Position numbers and translations under genes: made by a program | DNA from: Penicillus capitatus | Lineage: Eukaryota; Chlorophyta | DNA length: 64,000 nucleotides | NCBI GenBank assembly: GCA_965649825.1 | Contig: OZ287697.1 | Location: forward strand, 2,170,001 to 2,234,000 | Reading direction: 5' to 3' | Notes under the pieces: model-generated | What the model saw: only the letters and a program-made list of their open reading frames with translations | What the model was told of the DNA's origin: nothing | The model's database searches: none | In this document: in pieces, positions 33,917-45,170 of the stretch | Layout of the letters: each line of letters opens with the position of its first letter | Position numbering within the stretch: position 1 is the stretch's first letter

Positions 33917-34910
33917 TCATCATCATCAGATGTGTCCTACAGGCCTTAGGCTTGAGATTGGTGAATGACAGACATCGTTGTGTTTATCTTGTGCAATAAA
34001 AGTGAATGGGAGAAATCACATTTTCTAGAATTGTTCCCCTACAGTGAGCACGAAGGTAAACGACGGACGGCGACATGAGCACGTGACCATGCATTTGTAG
34101 CGATGTGATCGTGTAACGTGATGATCGGCGTCACGACTTTGTCCGTTGCATGGAAACGAATGCACAGCCGCGATCGAGGGATCGCTTCGTCGAATCACGA
34201 TTGTTGTTGCATGACCCTTAGTATCTTTACGACCATCCATGTTTTCTTCCAAAAACGGCGACTCTTGGCGAAAGCGCTGTTTCATGCATAGGCTGCGCAT
34301 TCGGTATGCAGGTTTGCTTGTCTAGCTGGCCTTCTTTGCCATCCCACTAGGCATAGTTCTTCTTGCCATGGTCTTAAACGATGACAGAGAAGTGCACGAA
34401 TATTCTACTCGTCGTCAACCGCTCGTCGTCATTCGACCTCATTTTCTTGCACTGCATGAATTCCAGACCCTCAAATCACGCCTCTCATCTCATTCTCTAA
34501 TCGTCGATAATCAGCTGGACCAACACAACTTTGAGAATACCCGTAGGTGGATTGCTGAATTCGGTGATGAAGGCATTAAGCGTTGGCGATCTATACTAAC
34601 CATCTCCGAGTTAAAAATGAAAGCCCTACGGTAGTGTAATAGCTACAGAAACTCTGCACACCGTGTTCTTGATTCATGTATCACTACAATGCTATTCGGA
34701 CAACATCAACAACAGAGAAACCTTGGAAATCCATCATGGACTCTGAGAACACCGGTTATGCATCGATCCGAGTTGCACGACAGAAACAGCTGTGTTCATA
34801 GCCAGTCATGCTCCACCTCAAAACTATGATTCTGTCGCAGAACTGTGGCCACAATCGGAGTCAATATGTTCTCACACTTCCAATGTATTCTATTACAACT
34901 TAAAAAACTG
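33917..34910. other. Region without a supported gene
   Basis: An 88-codon plus ORF (34368-34634) with a helical, charged product (RRWIAEFGDEGIKRWRSIL) is the best candidate, but it has no recognised family or splice partner. Otherwise nothing supported. Confidence 0.35.
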
Positions 34911-36714
34911 TTAAAATGACAGATTAGGAGAGTCATTGAACTTCCGAATTAATTCTAGCAACTTCTGACGTATTATTTCTGTGACTCCAGCGACGTCTCT
35001 AGACGCAAGTCAAACACCAGACGGTGAGTAAACAGGACAGATAGACAGAAAAGGGCATACCTGGTGATGTCTCTAGCTTTCCAGCTTTTCTTCCGATCCG
35101 TCTTCTGCCCTCGACATCGTCTCTTGATGTCTTCTTGATCTGGCTCGGCCCTATTCTTTTTTAAATCTTCGAAGACTTTGCTGGTCTCCTGTGGGGATGG
35201 CGACAAGATCAACCTGCAAAACACAAACAAAACACCGTCAGCCTATACAATAAGCATCATCGTTGACTACCCGAAGGACGGAAAATCGTGCAACAATCGA
35301 AAGAGACTAGAAATGACATCCTTGGAAGAGGTCGGTAAAGAAAGATTATCATTTGGCAGGCGAATCTGCCTCTTGTCCAATCCAATCAGCAACATCGGCG
35401 TCTTGAAGACTTGTACCATCGCCGCCAATTGGTGAAAGACTCTCTCTGACTTGAAAGATGCCTTGTAGTCATCTATAGTCTTTCGCTCGACGGCGATCTC
35501 CGACGTCAAAATACAATCCCCCACCTGCCATACATTTATCTGTGTAGCTGTGATCTTGATTTCTCATTATCCTACCTTAAGTGTTGAGGGAAGGAGTCGG
35601 AAGTTTGCCCAGAACAGTGCGGGTGGGAGCTTGGCCCTAAACTCCCGGTTGTCCATAAGAATGTCCCCCCGCCTGCCTCTATCCTGTCGCGTCAGCATCC
35701 ACGAAGAAACCTCAGCTGGAATGGGGATTGAATCCTTCTGTGCCATGAGGTCTGAGAAGATATCTGTCTCCCTTTGGATGGCAATCTTTATGATCCTCTT
35801 CTCGACCGAATGCTGACAACAGAATTGATGCAGCTTCATTGGTTTCCCATTCGCAGCCTGGATTCAGCTAGATGAGTCATGGAGCAAGGAAGGTAATCAT
35901 ACTTGAAAGATTTCCACTTTTCTTGAGAAAGCGACGTCGTAATGATAGAAGATGACGTGATCTGGGCAAACTTTCGAAAGAATCGAATCATCTTCACCAT
36001 CCACTAAGTAGAATTGGACGCCGGGGAGTAGATCGTCCAATGCCAGATCATCATCCACTGTCATCTGCAGTGTTCTACTTGTATTGTACCTACGCATCCA
36101 TCGATTTTAAAATCGCTCAATTGAGAAATTTCTCAACGGACATTGCCAAATCATGATTCAGCGCGGAGCGCTTTCCCTTTCCTGATGTCTTCTTTTCTGC
36201 AATTTGCTGATAAGATTCGACATATCTGTCGAAAAAATCACTCAGGAGTTTCCTTGGATCTGCAGTCAAGAGGACCACAAGTTACCACTTTCTGCATCAC
36301 GGGCTAGAATATTACCTTTCATCGCTATTTTTAGCTGATCTGCTAGCGATCGCTCTTTGCATACGACCAAGATGGATGCAGCTAGTTTTTCTAGATCTCC
36401 GGCAACGGCACCCTGAGTCTCATGTATGATGTCGGACAGCCGTTCCTTCAATGCTTCCCATCTGGGAAACGGCTCCAACACGGGACGCAGATAGGCCTTT
36501 TTGCCTAAAACCCACAGTACAAAATACTGCATTGAGAATTTGTATGGTTACCGGCAGCGGCACTCTGTGCCTTTCGTTTTTCGTCTCCTTGTCGATCAAC
36601 ATCTGTCTTCATGTTCAGAGCAAAAACACGGTTCGCTGGGTCTTCGTCTGTGTCATCTCCTCGCAGTCGGACCATCCGTCGTACTACTTGGGGCAGAAGG
36701 CCAATCAGCCACAT
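34911..36714 (-). CDS. XPF/RAD1-type structure-specific nuclease, apparently lacking the helicase-like half
   Basis: Introns of 45-64 nt join exons matching XPF (ERCC4) in order: KKAYLRPVLEPFPRWEAL, SILVVCKERSLADQLKIAM, a helical DFFDRYVESYQQIAEKK segment, PDHVIFYHYDVAFSRKVEIF, the nuclease core ILMDNREFRAKLP, VGDCILTSEIAVERKTIDD, FHQLAAMVQVFKTPMLLIGL, LILSPSPQETSKVFEDL, and a C-terminal LASRDVAGVTEIIRQKLL segment like the second hairpin of the HhH2 domain. The D-x-R-E-F-R and V-E-R-K-x3-D catalytic motifs are intact. XPF cuts 5' of bubbles in excision repair with ERCC1. The ~380-residue N-terminal helicase-like region cannot be found: TypA occupies the DNA from 37261. The first part of the HhH2 domain also looks reduced. 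Start (Met 36714) uncertain. Confidence 0.8.
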
Positions 36715-37260
36715 TCGTTTCGCTTCTGATTTTGGTCGCGTCACTCGGGGCTGGGATGATACGGATCTTCCTCCAGGTCTTTGGTCGAAGCCCTCTGCCC
36801 AGACAGGTTGCAAAACGACATGCCCGGGTCCGGAGCAGGCAAGGCGAAATCACGCCTAAGGCGTCAGTTGTTACGCCGTCACGTCCAGGACATTAAACCT
36901 TCTCCGGAAAGCAGAGCGCGGAGTACCTCGCCGTCTGCTAAAATGGGGGACAGTCTCGTACGTCTGACGCCCGATTTGACTGCCGTCCGCGGGCGCTGAA
37001 ACAGTGTCAGATGTGACGTCTGTTTCCACGGCATGCGGAAAGAACCTCTGTACCGAGGCTTTGATCGCAGATCCGGGTTCAGAGATTGAGAGCCCCCTGA
37101 AGTTGGCACTGTCCAGAGACATGGAACAGATCTTGCATTGCGCGATAAGCAAGGAGAAGGTCAAAACATCGGCCACGAGGCACGAGCACTTGGATGTGTT
37201 TTCGCCGAGTGGATTTAAAAATGTCCACAAAAGAATCAAGAGCATTCCAAAGCCTGTCGA
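36715..37260. other. Short region upstream of the XPF-like gene
   Basis: If XPF has further 5' exons they must lie here. Several overlapping ORFs occur on both strands, but none shows the DEAH/helicase-like motifs of the XPF N-terminus. No gene called. Confidence 0.4.
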
Positions 37261-39537
37261 TTACTTCTTTGTCAAGTGCATTTTACGAATCCTCACCGAT
37301 TTGGGTGTCACTTCCACAAGTTCATCCGGTTTGATGAATTCCAGGGACTCATCCAATGTCAGGTCCATGACTTTATCGAGCACGACTGTTGCCTCTTTCA
37401 GCGAAGTACGTATATTCGTTAGATGCTTCTTCTTGCAGATGTTAATTCGGAGATCCGAGTCTCTGTTGTGCACGCCCACGACTTGACCTTCGTAGACTTC
37501 ATCTCCAGGCTTCACAATGAATGTCCCCCGGCTCTGGAAGTTTTCCAGTGCATAGGCCGTAGCTGTGCCAGTTTCGTGAGCCGTCAGCGAACCGTTCTCG
37601 CGAATGGGCAGTTCTCCACATTCCGGTTCAAATCCCGAAAAGATCGTGTGCAGAATGGCGGTGCCTTTGGTAACGGTCAGCAGATGATTTCTCAAACCCA
37701 GGAGTCCACGCGTTGGCATCTTATACTTTAGGACATTAAGAGATCCAATGCCGGGTGCCATGTCCAGCATCGTGCCTCTTCGTTTACCCATGAGTTCCAC
37801 CACGACGCCCACGTAGTCTGCAGCCACCTCCACCATCGCCTCCTCAAATGGCTCACACTTCACACCTTCAATCTCTTTCGTGATCACCTTCAGTTTCACA
37901 TATCGGAAGAGGTCAGAGAAGCGGGAACCCTACTGTCATCGGCCCGACAGCGAACTCGTATCCTTCGCGGCGCATCGTTTCGATCAGGATTCCCAGATGC
38001 AATCCACCACGACCGCTGACGGTAAAGACGTCTACTGTTGGACCTAGGGACGTCGCATTTGTCAAGGACACCCCTGTGACGTGGTGCTTAGGACACCTGG
38101 CTTGACTCTGAGAGCCAGATTGCGTTCAAGTTCACGTTCCAGTCGATCTTTGAGGTTGCGCGATGTCACGTACTTTCCTTCCTTTCCAGCAAAGGGACTG
38201 GTATTTACCATAAAGGACATCGTTACGGTCGGCTCCTCCACGTGAATCGTTCCCAGAGGAATTGGCTGCGATCGATCCGAAATAGTCTCGCCGATTCGAA
38301 TGTCTCCGATCCCAGCAACGGCGCAGATATCCCCTGCCTCCACCGATTCCACACTGACTTGGCGGAAATTGTTATAAACAAAGAGCTCAGACACCTTCGC
38401 CGATCGCACCTCTTCAACACCTTCTCGGCAGACACTCACGGCATCTGCCTTTTTGAGAGCACCCGCCGAGATGCGGCCAATAGCAATGCGACCTTTGTGT
38501 TCTTGAAAATCGATGTTGGTCACCAACATCTGCAGCGGCGCATTCTTCTTCACCGTTGGAGCCGCAATCTACACCAACGCTCCTCACTAACCCCCTTATA
38601 CCTTTCTACCAAAAGTGTGACCTCGGAGACGATGGACTGAAAGAGAGGCTCCAGTGTTTCTTTCAGTTCTTCGGGTTTATCTCCAGCGATGCCTTGTATT
38701 CCGGAGGCATAGATAATGGGGAAGTTGCACTGCTCGTCTGTCGCTCCCAGTTCCAGAAAGAGATCAAAGGTGGCATCGACAACAAACTCCGGCCGAGCAA
38801 TGTCTCGATCGATTTTGTTGACCACCAAGATCACACGTTTCTGCAGCTCCAGTGCTTTTCGCAGCACGAAGCGGGTTTGAGGCATCGGTCCCTCAACGGA
38901 ATCCACCAAAAGCAACACACCATCACACATATTGAGCACCCGTTCCACCTCGCCTCCAAAATCGGCGTGGCCCGGTGTGTCAATGATGTTGATCTTGATG
39001 TCGCCATATGTAATGGCCGTGTTTTTGGAAAAAATCGTGATGCCACGTTCACGTTCCAGATCAAAGGAATCCATAATGCGCTCGTCCACTGCTTGGTTAG
39101 CACGAAAAACACGGGACTGACGCAACATAGCATCCACCAGTGTTGTCTTTCCATGGTCAACGTGCGCAATGATGGCGATATTGCGAATATCGTCACGTGT
39201 GCTCGTGTCTCCGCTGTCCGTCTCGGTCGTCCCTGCGGAAAGACAACCCCTGTCACGAGGCCGCCTTTACATAGTGCGTACCTACGATCCAACGTCGCCG
39301 TGTGACAGTACCTCAGAACGTCACGAGAGAGTACTAAAGGTGAGAGCTCTCGTCGTAGAAGGCATCTCCCTGTCACGGACAGATCGCTGCCACGATAGAC
39401 AGACGCTCTTGAGGACTTCGTGTCGTACGATGAGAGGGAAGTGTGAGGTTGTGTGATGGAACGTGAGTAAGAGGATATCGCAGGACGCTGTGGCGCAGGA
39501 CACCGATGAACGAACGAACCTTCAGTAGCGACGCCAT
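37261..39537 (-). CDS. TYPA: TypA/BipA translational GTPase, organelle type
   Basis: Starts at Met 39537 (MASLLK) with a short basic, Ser/Thr/Arg-rich leader spliced over two or more exons, consistent with a plastid transit peptide. GTPase motifs: [19 protein letters not shown] (G1), ERERGITI (G2), [16 protein letters not shown] (G3), NKIDR (G4). It is followed by domain 2 ([19 protein letters not shown]), the domain III segment [20 protein letters not shown] and the TypA-specific C-terminal domain ([32 protein letters not shown]). TypA binds ribosomes and supports assembly or stress adaptation; in plants it acts in chloroplasts. The first intron appears to begin GTTCGTTCGTTC. Its start is 43 bp from the UBA5 start. 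Confidence 0.93.
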
Positions 39538-39580
39538 CAGACAAATCGTGAAATGTTGTTCATCGAAGCGCATCTGCAAC
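39538..39580. promoter_or_regulatory. 43-bp divergent segment between TypA and UBA5 starts
   Basis: The TypA ATG (39537, minus) and the UBA5 ATG (39581, plus) are separated by 43 bases. A (GAAC)n run lies at 39508-39519, just inside the first TypA intron. A shared bidirectional promoter is inferred. Confidence 0.5.
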
Positions 39581-41319
39581 ATGTCGACGTCCAAAGGCGA
39601 CGCCGTTTTGGCCGACCTCAAAACGCTGGAGGTTATTCATACATACCACAGCAGATTGGACGCTGTATGTTCGTTTGTTCTGTTGCTCGCAGAGCCGGTT
39701 GGTAGAAATGGATGTGGCCAGTTTTCAACAGAATCTTAACAAGGTGTGTCAAAAGGCCATTGGCTGTCGAGAGGCTGACGATTCTGTGTATGAGGTTTCG
39801 AATGGGATCAAGGACATTTCTGACAAGCTCTCAGCCGCTTTGGTGACAGCAGAATCGGAGAACGCGCACAACGAATCCAAAAAGGTCACTCTTTGTGTAC
39901 GAAGAGTGACAACGGTTAACTTCATTGTCTAGAGGGAACGCATCGAACAAATGAGCGAAGAAGTGGTCGATTCCAATCCTTACAGTCGTCTCATGGCCCT
40001 TCAAAAGATGGGCATCGTACAAAACTATGAACAGATCCGATCCAAGACGGTCCACGTTTGTGTCCACCTTCGTAACTGGAAGGCGAGATCCTTCAGGTAG
40101 CTATTGTGGGCATCGGTGGTGTTGGAAGTGTAGCAGCCGAGATGTTGGTGCGTTGTGGCGTCGGTGCTCTGTTTCTCTACGATTACGACAAAGTGGAGCT
40201 GGCCAATATGAATCGACTGTTCTTCCGACCCGATCAATGCGGCATGACCAAAACAGACGCAGCTGCCGAGACACTCTGTATCGGTGGCCTCCCCAATCAT
40301 GCCACTTAGAAACGCTCTTCTGTACCATAGATGATATTAATCCGGACGTGGAGATTCATTCCTTCACGATGAACATCACGACGGTTGAGGGATTTGATGC
40401 ATTCAAGTCATCGATCGCGGAACCTCGGGGTCTCGGAAAAGTGGATTTGATCTTGAGTTGTGTGGATAACTATGAGGCGCGGATGACCATCAATCAGGTC
40501 TGTCTTGAGCTGGACCAGGTCTGGATGGAGAGTGGTGTCTCGGAAGATGCCGTTTCCGGACACATTCAGCTCATCATTCCTGGACAAACTGCCTGTTATC
40601 AGTGTGTTCCCCCTCTTGTCGTCGCCTCGGGTATCGACGAATCGACCCTCAAACGAGAAGGCGTCTGTGCCGCTTCGCTGCCAACAACAATGGGTGATGT
40701 TGACATGACGGCCCGCAAGGGACGAAAGGTGATGCGCTTAGGTATTGTGGCGGGTCTGTTGGTTCAGAACAGTCTCAAATATCTGCTCAGTTTCGGATCG
40801 GTGACGCCATTCTTAGGATACAATGCAATGAAGGACTTCTTTCCATCGCATGCTGTTATGCCAAACAACGAATGCACCAATGGACTGTGCAAGAATCTGC
40901 AGAATGAGCGTAAAGTACTGCCGTCGATTCAGGCAAAGACGTCATTGCACATGTTTACTCATGGTAGGGCAAGCCATTGTTCTATGGCGGTGCTCCGGAG
41001 GACGAGAAAGAAGAGGAGACAGAAGTGATGCACGAAGACAATGAATGGGGCATCGAAATTGTCAAACAGGAGACACAAGAAGAGACGCCAGAAGAGACAG
41101 ATGTGACTCTTCCAGATGGCATTGAATACTCTGCACCTATCGTATGCATTCTCTACAGTCAAGCGACAACTGTCGTTTTGCTTTACTCTGTAGGTCCAGG
41201 AAACATCGACAGCCGAAAAAGAGGAAAAAGAAACAGATGTGAAAGAGAAGGTGCCTGAAGCATCAGTAGAAGATTTGATGGATCAGCTGAATGCGCTCAA
41301 CAAGGAGACGACGGAGTGA
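39581..41319 (+). CDS. UBA5: UBA5, E1 enzyme for UFM1
   Basis: UBA5 adenylates and thioesterifies UFM1, starting ufmylation. Introns of 47-61 nt join: [17 protein letters not shown] (exon 39581-39631), a coiled N-terminal segment, [20 protein letters not shown], the nucleotide fold [20 protein letters not shown] and [49 protein letters not shown], the C-x2-C zinc-site segment ACYQCVPPL, the catalytic Cys loop [34 protein letters not shown], and the C-terminal [11 protein letters not shown] motif, which corresponds to the UFM1/ATG8-interacting region in animals. It ends in an acidic helix ([14 protein letters not shown]). The N-terminal coil is about 45 residues longer than in human. Convergent with SAC1 (81 bp). 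Confidence 0.95.
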
Positions 41320-41400
41320 GACAACAAAGGCAATTACAATTGGGCCGACGTTACTTCTTTCGACACAAGATGTCCTGTTATTATTGATGAATTTCAGATT

Positions 41401-43588
41401 TTACCATTGTTTTGACAAATCTGGTCGAAGTCTGGGTTTGCAGATGAGCTGCGGTCCGTTGGGGATCATCACAAACCTTGCCACGAATGCCAACGCCATC
41501 AACGAAAGGACAGCTCGATAAAAACTGCTGCTGCAGGATTGGCCGCCAATGACACCGCACACCACTCCTTCACACAACTGAAGCAAAACTCACTGAATTC
41601 TTCTGTCATGTGTCTTTACCTTTACGAATGCATAAAGGAGTAGTGTGAGGACGGCGTAGATAAGGAGATCGGGAGATCGTTGGAGATCTGCGCTTATTTT
41701 ATCGCGACCAATGACAAAGGCTCCAGAGATCAGATCCAAGGCGTCTTGTTTTCTGCCGTCCTCAAAGTTGTTGAGGTAGTAACGTGTAACACTCTTGATA
41801 CCGTCGTCGATCAGTCCCCCTACGGAACGCTTTCCTGTGCGAGTGAAACCACTCTTTAGCGCTCCCGTTCCACTATATTGAAGGGAGATTTCGTCTCCGT
41901 GATCTGCCCAGATCACTTTGAACTGGGCCTCGACCTGCACAAACACAAAGCTATGGACGACATGACAGGAGATGGTGCTGTATCTGACATGAGGGAAAGA
42001 TGCTGGCAGAGATGCTTGGACCTCAAGTAGATGCGCTTTCTTGAGAAAGGCCTCCAAGGCATAACGGCCAAACACAGTTTGCACGACGTTGGTGCGATCA
42101 AGGCAATCGACACAATTGGTGCGAACGATGCCGTTTTGAACAGATGTTGCCCGACCCTCCTCCTGTCATGCACTTGTGTTCGCACACGAAATCGGGCGAG
42201 GATAGAGAGAGATACGATAACGAACTGGCCAAAGCGATCCAGATCTGCTCGGATTCTGTCGAATAGGATGGAGATACGATGATATCGAGTCGTTCCACAT
42301 TCTTTATGGAAATCAAAATTGATGAGACGGAAGCCGTCTTTCGTCCTTGAGAAACGCCGAGTGGCATTGTCGAATGCACTTGTCAAGGAACCCTCAGATC
42401 CAGTGGCGTGTGCCAAATTCACCGCAACGCATTCCTATCCAACAACATCTCTGCATCCCATCCCCCACGACACAGGCCTTGCTCACTGTGTACGTACGGA
42501 GAAGGTCATTGACGTGAACATCGAAGGCATGTGTGTAGTCAATCTCTCTCCCGAGACGCGTGGGTGGTTTGTACTTGACGTTCGGAATGCTTGTCCAAAA
42601 CACGGGGATCGATCCTCGTAGCTGAACGAACGAACACATATGTCCATTCGACAGACACAGAAGCTGTTCTGTCTCGACAAAATTTGCCACAGATCCCTGA
42701 CATCAACATATACAGGTTCGTAAGGCGTAGACGCGAAGAAGCACTTGGAGATCGGCGCCCCTTCTCCAGTTGCGTGTGCCCAGGCGTTTCACTGAACGAC
42801 GTGCCACAATGGTCAACTTCCCGGCTACTCGGTGCGAAAATTCTAAATCTGTCAGCTCCTGTACGAAGCCTTGAATGACAGGTAACACAAATCCATGTGC
42901 TCTCAGCTCTACATCGCCGACATCTGGACATTCTCTCGGAAAAGGATGTGCATTACGTGTGACGGGTTCCATCAGATGACGATTCCAGAAGAAACGGGTG
43001 TCTTCCAGTTCCCATGACCCTTCTCCTCTTTCATTGCTGACGGCCGCCTGTCGCTCAGTCGTCAGCGTCAGTCGGATTCCGCTGCTGAAGTACAGTCCTC
43101 TTCCGGCTTGTTTGGGATCCACTGCCGATTTCACCAATTCAATATAGCTACACACGGGCTCGCACAAATCACGCGTTTATACATCTATGCACGCACTTGG
43201 CATCTTCTGATGATAAACGTCCCCTGGGAAGATGCAGTTCTGTCTGAACGACTCGGTAAACTGGAGAACCATGCACCGTCGCGACCTGCAGAACCAAGGC
43301 TGTCGCTGTCCGGTCTGCGTGAGCAAATGAGTGCACTTGTTTTGCTTCCTTGATAGTGACGAGGACCGTTGCTTTGGCAAGGCGCAGCATTCCCAGAAGT
43401 CCAGGGAACACGATGCAGTTACGAAGGAAACGCGGCTGCGTCGACGTTTCGGCCGTGCCGGTTCGGAGGTCGATCTTCAGCGTCTCGACATATTCCCCTG
43501 TCGAATGGAAAGGCTGGAGGTCGACGACGTCGCCTGTTCTCTTGAGGGCGACGCCAATGAAGGGGTTCGTTATTGCGGTTTCAGTCAT
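41401..43588 (-). CDS. SAC1: SAC1 phosphoinositide phosphatase
   Basis: An ER/Golgi membrane phosphatase acting on PI4P and other monophosphoinositides. Segments in order: LLGMLRLAKATVLVTIKEAK, RFFWNRHLMEPV, FVLPVIQGF, ANFVETEQL, VQLRGSIPVFWTS and FDFHKECGTTRYHRISILFD. Then comes the catalytic RTNCVDCLDRTNV (C-x5-R intact), followed by IWADHGDEISLQYSGTGALK, FTRTGKRSVGGLIDDG, RYYLNNFEDGRKQDALDL, and two C-terminal hydrophobic helices (LLIYAVLTLLLYAFV and a Leu/Ala/Val-rich one) as in animal SAC1. One intron near 42617-42680 ends with GTTCGTTCGTTCAG. The Met at 43588 lies 8 bp inside the coding end of the upstream small gene. Confidence 0.9.
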
Positions 43589-43842
43589 GGCGCTTCTTCG
43601 CGTCTTCGAGTCCCCAAACAACACCTGTGGTCTCGCGTGCCGCAGCGTCGAGCTGTGCTGTCGAAGGTGTTGGCGGCGAAACTGGTCGTCGGTGCTTGAC
43701 GTAAAGGGTCCAGTACATATACACGCCGAGAGAGATTCCGAGCGCGGCCTACAGAAAGAAGTGTCTGCTGGGGTGTGGGAAACGGTCGTCGACTGCAAAC
43801 CTGAAGGCGAAATTGACGAAACGCTGGTTGCAAAGATGGCAT
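43581..43842 (-). CDS. Small single-pass membrane protein
   Basis: Two exons: MPSLQPAFRQFRLQ from the ATG at 43842, a 52-nt GT-AG intron, then AALGISLGVYMYWTLYVKHR (one transmembrane helix flanked by basic residues), a Pro/Ser/Thr linker and VVWGLEDAKKRHD to TGA at 43581-43583. About 69 residues. A short basic N-terminus plus one helix resembles small mitochondrial or ER subunit proteins, but I cannot assign it. Its last 8 bases overlap the predicted SAC1 start codon region on the same strand. Confidence 0.55.
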
Positions 43843-44422
43843 TTACAATGATGGCAAAGTGACCATGCGACGAATCCTAGACTCTGGACGGGACGGATGT
43901 GACATTGTAGAAGACGGTGGACACTGAGAAGCATTGTCTTTGTGGTCTTTCATCTTGAGTTTGCATGTCTCGCTAAAAACTGTCCCGCGTTCACTAGAGA
44001 AGCCGATTGAGTATGGCAGACGGGAACGCTGACTGGTAATACATCTAAAGGCCAAATGACGCACGGTAAGGGGTTGTCCACGTAAAGCAATTCGAGGCGC
44101 AATGACCTCCGACTTTTCCGTTTTAGTGTTTCGGTGCGGAATGTGCTCGAAAGAGACATCATGGCAGTCGTGACGCATCTGCTGTGGCGAGTTCTGACAG
44201 TTGTCGCCCGTTCCAGTGACAGCGACAATCACAGACGGGCAGATGACGAGCCATTTTCGTTACCTAGGCGAACAACGCAGTCGCTGTCTTCTGATCGTGA
44301 CATCCGCTGAAATAACAGGCCGCGGCGAAACCGTAAGTGCTACTATTTGCGGCGAGCCTCTGCTTCTTCGTTCGTTCGTTCGTTTATTGGGTTTTCTCTT
44401 TGTCGACGAGGACTCATACACG
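43843..44422. other. Region between the small TM gene and the secreted-protein gene
   Basis: A 129-codon minus ORF (43843-44232) ends exactly where the small TM gene begins and resembles no family; I treat it as leader or promoter sequence. A (TTCG)n run at 44368-44383 lies about 40-55 bp before the secreted-protein start. Confidence 0.4.
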
Positions 44423-45170
44423 ATGTCTTTGAAGTTGGCCATCCTCGCCACGCTCATGTGCTGCGCCTTCGAGGTGAACGCCCTGACATTCGCTTACTCT
44501 TATAATACGACGCATTCCTTAATGTTCTGAACAGGCAAGCGCCTATGAGATCGATGAAAGTAAGCGACATGTTCCATCTTTTGTCGAGACTCCATTGTCT
44601 GTTGGGGACATAGAACCGACGACAGACCAGACAGGCAGCAGGTTTCGCCGCTATCCTTGTAAGATGTCTTTCTTGCCGATACGTCTTTCTGAGAGCCGTT
44701 TCTTGTTGGCAGATGCACCGCCGACCAATCTCTATAGCGGCAAGCAGACCAGAGGAGACCACTCTTCTAACGCCTTCGTGTTGTAGAGAAAGCCGCAGGC
44801 GCCGCAGTGGACACAACAGACAGCATGCCACGCAACATCCCAGGTAAGGGACGTGTCATTACGTATGCTTAATTCTGAGAGCCGTTTCTTGTCGGCAGAT
44901 GCACCGCCGACCGATCTCCGTATTGCCAAACACAGCAGAAATGGTCAATCTCCTAATGCCGTTCTGTGTTGCAGATCAAGGTCATGATATCGGGCAGTGG
45001 ACCGGAGAGATTTCTTCGGAGCATGCCAGTCATCCGTCTGCAGCGCATTGTATGAAGCTCTGCCGCGAAGGATACGGTGAGTCATTCTCTCCTTTTTCTA
45101 ATCGAACCCGCAACTTTCAGGATGCATGCCGTGTAAGAAGTACTATGGCCGACTGTTGCGTTTTGTCTGA
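44423..45170 (+). CDS. Secreted small Cys-rich protein (PAN-like end), splicing ambiguous
   Basis: The ATG at 44423 opens a signal peptide (MSLKLAILATLMCCAFE). A 61-nt intron joins to ASAYEIDES, creating a good A-x-A cleavage site. Downstream exons include KAAGAAVDTTDSMPRNIP (44787-44843) and, after a 130-nt intron, QGHDIGQWTGEISSEH, then HPSAAHCMKLCREGYG, a 44-nt intron and CMPCKKYYGRLLRFV to TGA at 45168-45170. The Cys-x3-Cys...Cys-x2-Cys pattern recalls the PAN-like units at 2-3 kb. How exon 44535-44658 connects is unclear: splicing at 44659/44786 gives a stop, splicing at about 44560 to 44786 keeps frame. An alternative short product ends at 44786. Confidence 0.5.
44659..44973 (+). repeat. 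Duplicated 128/130-nt intron-like block
   Basis: 44659-44786 and 44844-44973 are homologous along their length: both start GTAAG, share TTCTGAGAGCCGTTTCTTG, then GGCAG, ATGCACCGCCGACC and AATCTC/GATCTC, and end in GTTGTAG or GTTGCAG. They flank a 57-nt exon. Each also contains an internal acceptor (GGCAG) with an open frame APPT..L beyond it. Confidence 0.8.

Noticed and set aside
37261-41319. Operon-like functional pairing of TypA and UBA5
   Set aside because: They are divergent and belong to unrelated processes; only promoter sharing is reported.
43843-44232. 129-codon minus-strand ORF as a gene
   Set aside because: No motif, no splice partner, and it ends exactly at the ATG of the small TM gene; best explained as leader sequence.
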